Source: Trichopria drosophilae
Lineage: Eukaryota > Arthropoda > Insecta > Hymenoptera > Diapriidae
Direction of reading: 5' to 3'
Assembly: GCA_030407085.1 (NCBI GenBank)
Contig: CM059582.1
Coordinates: 84,909,501-84,973,500, forward strand
DNA length: 64,000 nucleotides
Within the stretch, counting starts at the first letter, position 1. Each line of letters begins with the position of its first letter. Shown here in pieces: positions 54,322-64,000 of this stretch. Both the position numbers and the translations under genes were made by a program. Below the pieces are notes generated by a model. It did no database searches and had not been told where the DNA came from. It saw only the letters and a list, made by a program, of their open reading frames with translations.

Positions 54322-55978
54322 ATTTCAATGAAACACATTGAGTTTCAAAATTGTATGTCCGCCATTTTGAATCCGCCATTTTGAATTTTTAAACTTTGCC
54401 CAGAAATTCATAACGAGTTATTGACCTTATCACAAAAACAGTAAATGGCATAAATATAATTTGTAAATGTGCACGCCACTATTGCATATATGCACGGCAG
54501 TGTCAGTGCCAGTACAGTGCGTGCGTGCGGGAAAAAGTTATGATACATGAAAATTTGTGACTGATTCAGTGACTACTCGATTTGATTCCTTTAGCTGAGG
54601 GTTCAAGCTTGAATTTAAGTCTAGTTAGAGACTTGTAGCACATCAGCTTCACTTTCTACACGTGATCAAAAACTGGAAAAACAGGATTTTTGGAGTTTTT
54701 GAATTCGTTTTTCTCAAAATCTCGACGTGATGGGCAATTTTTGAAGTCAGATTCGTGTTCAGCGATGAAAAATCTATAAGATAAGTCTGGTCCGATGCTT
54801 GAATCAGAAAGCAAGTCAATTTTTGTCGACCTGTGTAATATAAAAATAAAAAAATAAAATTTTTTTTTGGTTTTCGATGGAAAACACGAAAATGGTAAAA
54901 AGATGAACTTCGCCGGATTTTGTATGATAATCGCGACAAAACCTTAACTTTGGAATATTCATATCTGTATTTAAATTGATTTACATATAAATGGGTTTTG
55001 TGTCCCTCTAGCGACTATCGTAGAAACAAGTGCCTATTGTAAATAATATACATTTCGTCCCAGGATCCCGTGTAGACTCTTCAGTAGGGCAATCACGGGA
55101 ATCCCTGCCCTAGATGTATATAGGGTTTCTTCATTTAGTGTGCAATTTTTAAATAAAACTATCAGAGGAGGAAGTGATAGAATTATTGTATAGATATATA
55201 TACGACTATTATTCGGTAACGGAATATCGTTATCCAGTACGTATATATATTTGGTATCCAATGATAAAATAAAAATAATTGTTGCAACTAGCAACGAAAA
55301 GGTTTCTTCTCGACCGTCCTAATTTAAAATTAAGTGTAATTAATAGTATTTCTCGGTATTAAGGGTCAATTAACAAATAATATAAAAATAAAAAAATAAA
55401 ATAATTTTTTTTGGTTTTCGATGGAAAACACGAAAATGGTAAAAAGATGAACTTCGCCGGATTTTGTATGATAATCGCGACAAAACCTTAACTTTGGAAT
55501 ATTCATATCTGTATTTAAATTGATTTACATATAAACGGGTTTTGTGTCCCTCTAGCGACTATCGTAGAAACAAGTGCCTATTGTAAATAATATACATTTA
55601 AAAATTGCACACTAAATGAAGAAACCCTATATACATCTAGGGCAGGGATTCCCGTGATTGCCCTACTGAAGAGTCTACACAGGATCCTGGGACGAAATGT
55701 ATATTATTTACAATAGGCACTTGTTTCTACGATAGTCGCTAGAGGGACACAAAACCCATTTATATGTAAATCAATTTAAACACAGATATGAATATTCCAA
55801 AGTTAAGGTTTTGTCGCGATTATCATACAAAATCCGGCGAAGTTCATCTTTTTACCATTTTCGTGTTTTCCATCGAAAACCAAAAAAAAATTATTTTATT
55901 TTTTTATTTTTATATTATTTGTTAATTGACCCTTAATACCGAGAAATGCTATTAATTACACTTAATTATAGACCTTAA

Positions 55979-56432
55979 GCTGTAAAATGATCCCTCATTC
56001 GTATTTTTTGGTTATTTTTAATTGTGGGCAGAGCAGTGTTCAGTTGACGTGAAATGTCCTATACATGTCATTAATTTAAAATGGCTGAAATAAAATGTCG
56101 TATCATTTTTCTGAAATGTACTCGGATTTGAATACAATTCGTTAGTTGCAGACTTGCAGTAGACTATACCGTTTTTGAAATTTGTAGTGGCGTCCTTTGC
56201 CTTTGACTATTTCAAAGTTTCCTGATTCTCACTGCGAGGAGGTGGACGATTTTGAGAATCATTTTTTTTAATTTTATTTAACAACATTTTTTAAAACTTT
56301 TTTTTGCATTTAAATACACATAATTCGGCATTTTAATTTTGCTTCATTGAAAAAACCATGGAATTGTAAAAATAAAAGTAATGATTTTTATTTTTTTAGG
56401 TTTAATATTTCTAGTATTTTATTAAGCTTGTA
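55979..56432. other. AT-rich stretch, nothing recognised
   Basis: It presumably contains the 3' end of the neighbouring mariner-type copy, but no terminal repeat was identified. Confidence 0.4.
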
Positions 56433-56436
56433 CAAA

Positions 56437-57289
56437 CTACTGAATGAGATGTTCAAACTGATGTCCTTCAGCAACTTGACAATATCCCAATCGTGGATAG
56501 AAGTAATCATTTTGCAGCGTTTCTTGATATATCGATTTAGAACACTGAATTATTCTTTCCTTTAACTCATGAATGTCTATAGGCTTTGTTTCGTACACCT
56601 TGTTCTTCAAAAACCCCCAGTAAAAATAATCCAGAGGAGTTAGATCCGGTGATCTTGGTGGCCACTCAATCGAACCTCTCCTGCCGATCCAACGCCCGGG
56701 GAAACGTTGTTCAATCGATTGCGTACAATCAAACCAAAATGACACGGAGCAACATCTTGTTGAAACCAGACACTGTCAAATGCTGTACCAGTAATATTTT
56801 GGATTGCTGGTATAGCATAGCTATTCAATAAATTTAAGTACGCCACAGCTGTGAAATTCTCTTCAACGAAGAAAGGTCCAACAATTTGGTTGCACAAAAT
56901 TCCAGCCCAGACATTGATTTTCTGTGGATGTGTGTGGGTATCTCTCATCCAATGAGGATATTCGTCTGACCAATATCGCATATTGTATCTATTATCTTCT
57001 CCACACAAATGAAACGTAGCTTCATCGCTCTTCAATAATACAACCACAGACTGCTAAACTGTTATCTTCGTTTGTAGCCGTTTTTGGTCTCCCTGATTTT
57101 GGATGATCTCTGACAGAGCCAGTATCGTGAAATCGAGAAACAGTTTTACAAACAGTTGATTTGGATGTGGGTAAACCATCAGTATGGGTATCCTTAAACT
57201 ATTGGGCGACTTGTTCGTAAGATCTTTTTTTATCACCACATCCTCGTAGAATAAGGATTTCGATTCTTTCTTTTTCTGTTAAAGACATT
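56437..57289 (-). pseudogene. Tc1/mariner-superfamily transposase, decayed
   Basis: Minus strand from ATG 57289. A helix-turn-helix N terminus (SLTEKERIEILILRG, STVCKTVSRFHDTGSV, HPKSGRPKT) is broken by TAG. About 100 codons are missing before LLKSDEATFHL, which gives the first catalytic Asp. KINVWAGI, GPFFVEENFT and WFQQDVAPCH (second Asp) follow. After a frameshift near 56715 comes FPGRWIGRRG and SPDLTPLDYFYWGFLKNKVY (third acidic residue). The family is common in insects. TIRs were not located. Non-functional. Confidence 0.88.
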
Positions 57290-58917
57290 TTATATCAAAA
57301 GCAAGGAGACAGAATAGAGAATTTTAAAAATGGAAGAAATTTTGAGTAAATAGTGATAAGACGGGAAATAATAAGAGGAAATTATAATGGTACAAAGTTA
57401 AAAGTAAAATTGTCGTACGAATAAGCGCAGTATTATCGTATCACTCTAGTCACACTCAATATAAATTTTGATCGATCTTCCAGTTAGAATATTCTGAACG
57501 AAACGCACTTCCTTTACGAGAAAGCCGTAATCAAGAAGTGCACGAATGTTGCATCTGTCAACGAGATATTGTACGAAATATTCGTGAAAAACTTGAAAGT
57601 TCTGTCACACGCAAAGAGAAATTTCGAATGTTTATTCTGTGGGTCACCTTAAACGAAAACGACGTTCTTCCATACGTGAATTTTTAATATTTGAACCAGT
57701 TTAACACTTTAGCATAATTTTAATTTCGATAATTACTGCGCCATGTATCCACTAAAACGATCATAATAATAAAATAAAATTTAAGTAACTTTTTCTAAAC
57801 AAACGAAATGTGCAATAAAAATGATTATTTTTTTATTCGACCTGTATTTTTCGCGATATCCGACAGTTTACACACTTTTCACGAAACGGCCTTGTAGAAC
57901 GAAAAAAAATCGCAAATCGCTGAAACACGTGAAACAATGGAAAGGACAGAATGTAAAAAAAAGTATCAGAAATCTACCATTGATAGTCCCAAACCCGTGT
58001 TAAAGAGGAGGGTGCTAAGAATTTTGTGTGCTATGTTGGATCCGCAGAAGAAGCGCTTAGAAGAAGACCATGACCGCATCGTGCATGGGTATGAAACCTC
58101 CAGACCTCTAACATTATATAAGGAAAATGAAGGTCGGGATATTCGATTTAAATATTATTTTAATAGCTAATCATTAGACCTTTTGTTATATTTCGAGGTT
58201 ATGAGACCTTCAACGTTTCGTTTTGAAAGCTAACATTCTTTATTTGTGAATACAATTTGTATAATAATAACAATAAAAAGTGTAAATGTATTAAATTACT
58301 GTATAGACATGCGATTTTTACTATGTATAAAACATAAATACTAGATATATGTATGCATCTATATCTGATACATATGTATATGTATCTATAGCATATCTAT
58401 AGTGTACCGTTGTGCTTTAAAGGGTTATGAATGTTAAGAAAGATGCCTTCATAGAAAATTCTAGTTTATCCTTTTTGCATTTTCTAGAAAAATTGGCAGA
58501 TAATGTGCAGTCTTTAAAATGTTGTACATTTATTTACCGAAATGGGGATAGTTTACCGTCAACTAGATAAGAAATTAATAAGTTGAAAATTGAAAATTGC
58601 AATGCGTTTAAATTCGCCATTTGTACCTTAAAATACAAATGTATTCATGTGAATTCATGTATTAATATAAACCAACAAAAGAAATTAAAAAAAATTTCTT
58701 CTTTGACTGGAGCCCAACCCGCGTCCTCAGTGATTGTAATTTAGAGAGTTATTATTCATGCACTCATTTGGATTTCAGAAAAAAGTTTTAATGCATATTT
58801 TTGTATTAATATAATTATAGAGTATTTTTTGATTAGAAAAGTTCAAATAGCGAATTCGAAAATGAAAAAATAAATCCAAGGCATGCATTTCAATGCATTT
58901 TCGATTGCTAGGTTCAG
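57290..58917. other. AT-rich region, nothing recognised
   Basis: Includes the upstream end of the mariner copy, of unknown extent. A 77-codon frame at 57937-58170 is Lys/Glu-rich without a family. ATCTATA/CATATGTATA-type simple sequence occurs around 58340-58400. Confidence 0.45.
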
Positions 58918-59430
58918 CAGCATACGAACCCCGCACCTCCCTTCGTTTTCACACCAGCAGTAATTGTTGCAAAATTGTTTAAACAATTCCTACAGTCACA
59001 CGCATTTTTTTTATTGTTTTTCGCCAAAGCCATTCCACTACTCTACTTAGTAAGAAAAAATGTAAAAAATACAAACCCCGCTCCTCCTTTTGTTTTCATG
59101 CCAGCAGTAATTGTTGCAAAATTGTTTAAACAATTCCTACGGTCACACGCATTTTTGTTATATTTTTTCGCCAGAGCCATGCGACTACTCTAACTAGTAA
59201 GAATAAATGTAGAAAATACGAACCCCGCACCTCCCTTCGATTTCACGCCAGCAATAATTGTTGAAAATTTGTTTAAACAATTCCTACGGTTACACGCATT
59301 TTTTTTATTTTTTTCCGCCGGGCTTATTCTAGTACAGTAACTCGAAAGAATGGATGTAGAAATAATGAACACCATACCTTTTTTAGTTTTCAAACAGCCG
59401 TATTTGTTGCTAAATTGTTTAAATAGGATT
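58918..59430. repeat. Tandem repeat, about 146-bp period, 3.5 units
   Basis: ACGAACCCCGCACCTCCCTT-like starts occur at 58923, 59068 (variant), 59217 and a diverged one near 59363. Each is followed by AATTGTTGCAAAATTGTTTA and TCACACGCATTTTT. The frames through it are only translated repeat. Confidence 0.88.
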
Positions 59431-59638
59431 TTTTATCATTTTATACCTCAATTAACATCCCAAAACTATTATGTGATTAATCGAATTAATTTTAAACCAC
59501 TAATGACCAAAAAATATTTTATTAAGAACCACTGCTTTTTCGAATCTGCAGCTACGAATGTGCGGTTAGTTCCAGCATCATTTTATTTATTACATAATAC
59601 ATTTCTTCATTAAATATTATAAGCAATTTAACAATATC

Positions 59639-61623
59639 TTACAAAGCAGACCTTATTGCGATATAATGAGTTTTATTTTTAATCACAGACAAACATGGCA
59701 TTACATTCGGTAAATCTGTATATTTTACAGCTACTGTTGTCGATATTTTATAAACAATGTATGCATGTACATGTTCATCAAACGTGATTTCGGCATAAAT
59801 CTGCATGAAAAATATGATATCGTCGTTTACTTTTAAAATTTGAACAATTTCATCAAAATCTTTTTCGACATTTTCTCCATTTACAAGTAGAAATGTTTTA
59901 ATTCTATATTCAGTCCCCTTAATATTCACTTTATTGTAAAAGTCTACGTTATTATACTGTGGCCTAAACTGTGGTAAGCAGCCGCTGTTGTCGCGAAATC
60001 CTAACTTAATAAACTCATCCACATTCAAACTATTAATCATGTCACACATCTGTAAAATTTGTTTAATTGTAATTGTTTTTAAAAGATTTTTGCTACATGA
60101 TGTCGATTGGGCAGTTAGTTTTAATTGGCGATGACGTGCTTCAAAACGCATACTGGAGTAGTGAATAAATGAACCATTTCTTAACAATAACGCAGGGTAA
60201 TGGGTTAAAATGTGAAATTTTGGTTTAAGTTGACCAATTAGCTTTACGTATAAAAGGTTATGATTTTTATTTAACAATTTTAATCTTTTAGAGTCGGAAC
60301 GTGTAACGTGCGGTGCAGTTACAATATCCATAATCATTCTTAAATATTTATAAAGTTTCCAATGATCATCGTTTTTACCAGTTTCATGGCCAATTATTAG
60401 CCCAAAGTAGCGAACAATGCACAACATTTCTGATGCAGACATTTTCAGCGTTGCGTTATTTTTCAACCTACTTTCCGATAGTATGGGAGGTTTATTAGAA
60501 GTTTCGATGTAACCAAACTCAAAATTTGTCAACATACTGTTAAAATGTTGTAGCGTAAAATACCGTTTTACGAAGACAAAGTTATACATTAAATCACGCA
60601 TGATGTAACGTGCAATACCCTCAAATACATCATGCATTACATCAACGGTTGTGTTTTCAACGACGTGAAAATTTGATACTTTATGAAATTCACATGATTC
60701 TTTTATACCCGTTATCGAAAGATCATTATTCTTCATATCCTCTTCGTAATTTTCGCGAGTGCGTAATGTCGATATGTCCTCTATGGGTAACGTTCCTATT
60801 ACATCGCTTGGAACTTCGCAAATTCTACAATAATTCGAACCTGAGAAAGATTCGACAAACGACTCCATTTAAACCGAGGTAATAAAAGGAAGACAAATTT
60901 CACTTTAATCATTATGTCATCCACATTAATGCTGATGCCATGGTCTTCTAAATAATTCAATTCGGCGATAACTTTTTTAAAAACATTTTCATTGCCCGAT
61001 TTTTTTAATCTTCGACACTCACTAAAGTTGAGAATAAAATAGTACTCAACCGCGAAGAAATATGGCTTGGTAGACAAGCAATATAGGCATAAATAGCACC
61101 AAATTTATTTATGCCTGCGTGACTGCCTAAAGGATTGCCCACTTCGAGGTCGTCATAAAATAGAAAAATTGGGAGAACGTATTCATTATAATATTTAGTC
61201 GCATATTTTTTTACCTATAAATCAGCTTGTAAAATATTGCATATTATTTTCATGTCATTCTTTAAATTTTTAATATACTCTATGATTTGTTTAAAAAGTC
61301 CGGGTATTTCTAAAAAAAAATTGTAAAGATGCACGGATTCCGAATCCGAATGGGGCATAAATCAGTTTGTGAATTGTATTCCAAATATGATCGCAAATGT
61401 AGGGCAACGAGTTTAGGGCTATCAAACATTTGAAGCACGATTCGACAGCCGCCAATGGATTAGGAAATACATATATTTGTCCACTGAAGACGACGAACGA
61501 CTGCGTTATTTCCGGCAGATTTCCAGAAAATACAACGTACGGATGTACTGGTAGCTCAAGAGACTCCAAAATTGATTCGTGGTCCTTCTTTGCAGCATGG
61601 AAATTATTGCTATCCTGAAACAC
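59639..61623 (-). pseudogene. CACTA-like transposase relative (family II), mostly preserved
   Basis: Minus-strand gene. A CAG acceptor-like site lies at 61624, so an upstream exon may be missing. From 61623: FPNPLAAVESCFKCLIAL, then frame breaks, FLFYDDLEVGNPLGSHAG, KKSGNENVFKKVIAELNYLE, a damaged GDN-type segment, and an intact 409-codon frame (60868-59639). That frame carries YCRICEV, VDVMHDVFEGIARYIM, MSASEMLCIVRYFG, KPKFHILTHYPALL and MRFEARHRQLK. The layout CxxC, MH...G, H...H, E resembles CACTA/DUF4218-type transposases. Family recognised as a multicopy arthropod repeat protein, superfamily inferred. Confidence 0.75.
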
Positions 61624-61728
61624 ATTTAAATTTTTAACAGATTACTTTTTGCGCAAATATATATAGGTCAATCAAAACTTGTAACGAAAACGCTGCATTA
61701 CTTTATACTTCAGGATAAAATGATTTAA

Positions 61729-62679
61729 CCCTTTGCGGCATACATTTTTCTTGTGAACCATTTTTAATGAAACTGGGTACTCGGGGGTTTTTGGGGTCTC
61801 TGATTACGAATCTGATATCAGATTTTGAAAATTCAAAATGGCGGATTCAATATGGCCGACAAAAATGTAAAAAATTACCTGTTCGAGATGAAACTCGGTA
61901 CTCGGGGGTTATTAGGGTCGCTGATTACGAATCTTATTTCAGATTTTGTGAATTCAAAATGGCGCATTCAAGATGGCCGATAAAATGTAAAATATTACAT
62001 GATCAAGATGAAAGTGTGTACTCGGGGGTTTTTGGTGTCGTTGATTCCGAATCTGAACTCAGATTTTGAAAATTCAAAATGGCGGAATTTCAGTCTGCCA
62101 TCTTGAATCCGCCATTGTGAATTTTCAAAATCTGAATTCATATTTGCAATCAGCGACCCCAAAAACACCAAACTACCTATTTTCATCTCGATCGGGTAAT
62201 TTTTCACTTTTCGATCGGCCATCTTGCATCCGCCATTTTGAATTTTCAAAATCTGATGCCATATTCGTAATCAGCGACCCCAAAAACCCCTGAGTACTCA
62301 GTTTCATTTCGATCCAGTAATTTTTCACATTTGGGTCGGCCATCTTGGATCCGCCATTTTGAATTTTGAAAATCTGAAACCAGATTCGTAATCAGCGACC
62401 CCAAAAACCTCCAAGTACGCAGCTTCGTAAGATTTTCTCTAAAAGGTTCGTCAATAATGAATTTTTTATCTAAAAATGGCAATTTTGACACTTTGTTTAT
62501 TAATTATTAACAAAATGACAATAATTTTACATAATCTGTGCATAAATTTTGATATTTTAACATCCCACGAACATGTAACAAAAAAAATTAGCGGATAAAT
62601 GGAATAAAAACTACTTCAAATTCGTAAAAAGTTGTTTACAAAAAGGTGGTTCCAATTGGAACCACTGTGCCGCAAAGGG
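61729..62679. mobile_element. piggyBac-type palindromic element with cassette array
   Basis: Ends CCCTTTGCGGCA and its complement, flanked by TTAA (61725-61728 and 62680-62683), the signature of piggyBac-type insertion. The interior is an array of about 121-bp units, three direct (61767, 61889, 62009) then three inverted, meeting near 62090. Each unit carries ACTCGGGGGTTTTTGGGGTC, TGATTACGAATCTGA and TTCAAAATGGCGGATTC with a second ATGGCCGA. No ORF of significance. Confidence 0.88.
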
Positions 62680-62683
62680 TTAA

Positions 62684-63234
62684 GGAAAGAAACATTTAAA
62701 CAGTTACATGAAATGAACTATGGTGAGTTTGGATTCTGGTCAATTTAAGAGCCCGTTTTCTGCTGCAACGAGTTAGGTTATGTCTTCTGATTATTTTAAA
62801 ACTAACATGGAAATAATTGGAAGAGGGAAAGTGAAAAATCTTATCTTAAAAAAACGGTTTATCTACATTTTTTCATACTAAAGAGGTATGTTTTGCTATA
62901 AACAAATAATCTCTATAATAAACAGAACTTGTAAATATTTCTATTTATTGAATGTCTGAAAATTAATGAAAAAAGCCTATTATGATTTCAGTTGCTCTCC
63001 TGACATTATTTGTTATATTAAAATTATAATAATCAGAAGATATCACCAAGATTATTTCAGGAGAAAACGGTGAGGTATACATACGTTTCAGTCTAAGCTC
63101 ATCATGTTGGAACGCATCGAATAGGATTTATGATATACAATCATTTGAAAGTCTATGTGGTACGTTAATAGTATCATTTTCTACCAGAGGCCGAGAAAAT
63201 TATTTCAAAAGAATATCTATAATTATATATAGGG
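62684..63234. other. AT-rich stretch, nothing recognised
   Basis: No gene or repeat end recognised. Confidence 0.5.
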
Positions 63235-64000
63235 GTCATTCCACGTCAGATTTACAATTAAAATTTTAAATTCTGCGGCATATTTTTTTTCATATTCTAG
63301 ATGTTGAGGAATTGTACTTCTGTCGATTACTTTACGCGGCATATTTAAATTGCGTTCAGTCGGTAACTCGCGACGGGAGAGCTCTCTATCGTGCCGTGCC
63401 CTAAGTAGTGCGCGATCGCAGTGCGAGAGTCAGTCTCGCTCAAGAAGCGTTCGAGCGACGTTCGTCGACACGAATTGGCGCACTTAAATTCCGTGAGAAA
63501 AACAAATGTACGCACGCAACGTGATGCTTCACTCTAAACGTGTCAGTTAGACTAAGTGAGCAATATAACGTGAAACTACAAAAGCTGAAATTAAAAGACG
63601 TTCAAGATTAAAGAATTGTTGGCTTCATTTTCTCCAATTTCTCCGAACAAACCTACATTTTCGATACAGTCCATTTCGATCCAAAATTGGACCAGCCTGT
63701 CCCGCGTTCGAGGAAAAGGGCCACTTTTAAGAAAACTAAAAAGTGGGTGCATTCGGATGCTGAACACTAGACAAAAAGTAAAATACACGTGTTTTTTTAT
63801 TTTAATATGATATCAAAAATTTTCGAGTTATGTTTTTTCAAAGTTTACGATGTTATAAAAACGTATTATTTTCAAACTCCTGTAACTCAAATTCGTTTGA
63901 ATATAGAAAAAATATTTGTTAGGATGAAAGATTCGTATTTATTGACGCTTTACGATGAAATATAAAAAAAAATGTTTGACATGTTTATTTGGTAAATGTT
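63235..64000 (+). other. Start of an unrecognised repeat running off the window
   Basis: Opens with GGGGTCATTCCACGTCAGAT. A GC-richer, CpG-containing segment at 63355-63500 (CGATCGCAGTGCGAGAG, CGACGTTCGTCGAC) could be a promoter or an internal repeat core. No coding family recognised before the window ends. Confidence 0.35.

Larger units (their letters stand above)
50967..54835 (+). mobile_element. 3.87-kb TIR transposon with 514-bp inverted repeats
   Basis: Ends CACAGGTCGACAAAAATTG, flanked by TAA on both sides (50964-50966 and 54836-54838). The empty site is confirmed by the uninterrupted copy near 55370-55385. TIRs 50967-51480 and 54322-54835 are each 514 bp and nearly identical. They contain two tandem TTCAAAATGGCGGA boxes and a GAACACGAATCTGA box. 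One intact ORF (582 codons) lies between them. CACAG-type ends with a 3-bp duplication recall CMC/EnSpm elements; PIF/Harbinger also uses TWA sites but has different ends. Confidence 0.9.
45614..55966. mobile_element. Palindromic host repeat interrupted by two younger elements
   Basis: TATAGACCTTAA occurs at 45602-45613 and 55967-55978, bordering the whole composite. The remaining pieces are 45614-45700, 50770-50966 and 54836-55966. The last part contains two direct copies (about 54841-55050 and 55382-55600) and one inverted copy (about 55695-55912) of the same unit, which includes TTTTCGATGGAAAACACG. The 45632-45700 piece reappears at 55128-55200, and 50770-50966 reappears at 55182-55378. 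These matches fix how the two insertions split the repeat. Non-coding; family unknown. Confidence 0.72.

Noticed and set aside
57937..58170. 77-codon Lys/Glu-rich frame
   Set aside because: No family, no neighbouring support, typical chance frame length.
63591..63810. Overlapping 64-65-codon frames on both strands
   Set aside because: Shadows of each other without recognisable motifs.
1..64000. tRNA or rRNA genes
   Set aside because: No cloverleaf with A and B boxes or rRNA-like conserved segment was noticed by eye; a tRNAscan-type search would be needed to exclude them.

Overview
This is eukaryotic, AT-rich, repeat-dominated DNA. The mix of elements (Gypsy LTR element, Penelope-like element, several non-LTR retrotransposons, Tigger/pogo, Tc1/mariner-type, piggyBac-type and CACTA-like remnants, long palindromic MITEs, dinucleotide microsatellites) points to an arthropod. 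A hymenopteran such as an ant is my best guess, but it rests on general resemblance and not on a diagnostic host gene. I find no convincing single-copy host gene, tRNA, rRNA or CRISPR in the 64 kb; almost every coding signal belongs to a mobile element.

0-10 kb: a GT microsatellite, an unassigned GC-rich block (3.57-4.5 kb), a 5'-truncated CR1/L2-like LINE that landed inside a TC microsatellite (5.39-7.64 kb), a cluster of small hairpins with a common TCAGC loop, and a 1.2 kb palindromic element with TA target duplication. 10-20 kb: a decayed Tigger/pogo transposase with an intron (11.1-13.5 kb), two dispersed repeats in inverted copies, then a stack of palindromic elements (16.1-19.35 kb) containing a 1.5 kb insertion that carries consensus splice sites. 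20-26 kb: a palindromic MITE, a broken CR1-like RT fragment joined directly to an R4-like LINE, and a LINE ORF1 fragment on the opposite strand. 26-32.6 kb: mostly AT-rich DNA with no assignable gene, a GC/purine-rich block, and two tandem arrays. 33.5-34.8 kb: a short Penelope-like element with inverted terminal pLTRs, a GIY-YIG reading frame and two hammerhead-ribozyme-like motifs. 35-36.2 kb: a CACTA-like transposase pseudogene.

36.7-45.3 kb: a Gypsy-type LTR retrotransposon with ACGT target duplication, a mostly deleted 5' LTR, a nested MITE-in-MITE insertion in gag, a stop codon on the YxDD tyrosine of RT and a deleted integrase core. It nevertheless keeps an intact third ORF behind a splice-acceptor-like site. 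45.6-56 kb: three-level nesting. A palindromic repeat was invaded by a nearly complete 5.07 kb LINE (17-bp duplication) and by a 3.87 kb DNA transposon with 514-bp terminal inverted repeats, TAA duplication and one intact 582-codon ORF. 56-64 kb: a Tc1/mariner pseudogene, a 146-bp tandem array, a second CACTA-like degenerate gene, a piggyBac-type palindromic element (TTAA) and the start of another repeat.

The most interesting signals are: the 582-codon transposon; a shared cassette (an ACGAATCTGA box followed by AAAATGGCGGA, which resembles a YY1/Pho site) found in several elements whose ends and target duplications differ; the intact third ORF of the Gypsy element; the ribozyme-like Penelope ends; and the spliceable insertion at 17.6-19.1 kb.
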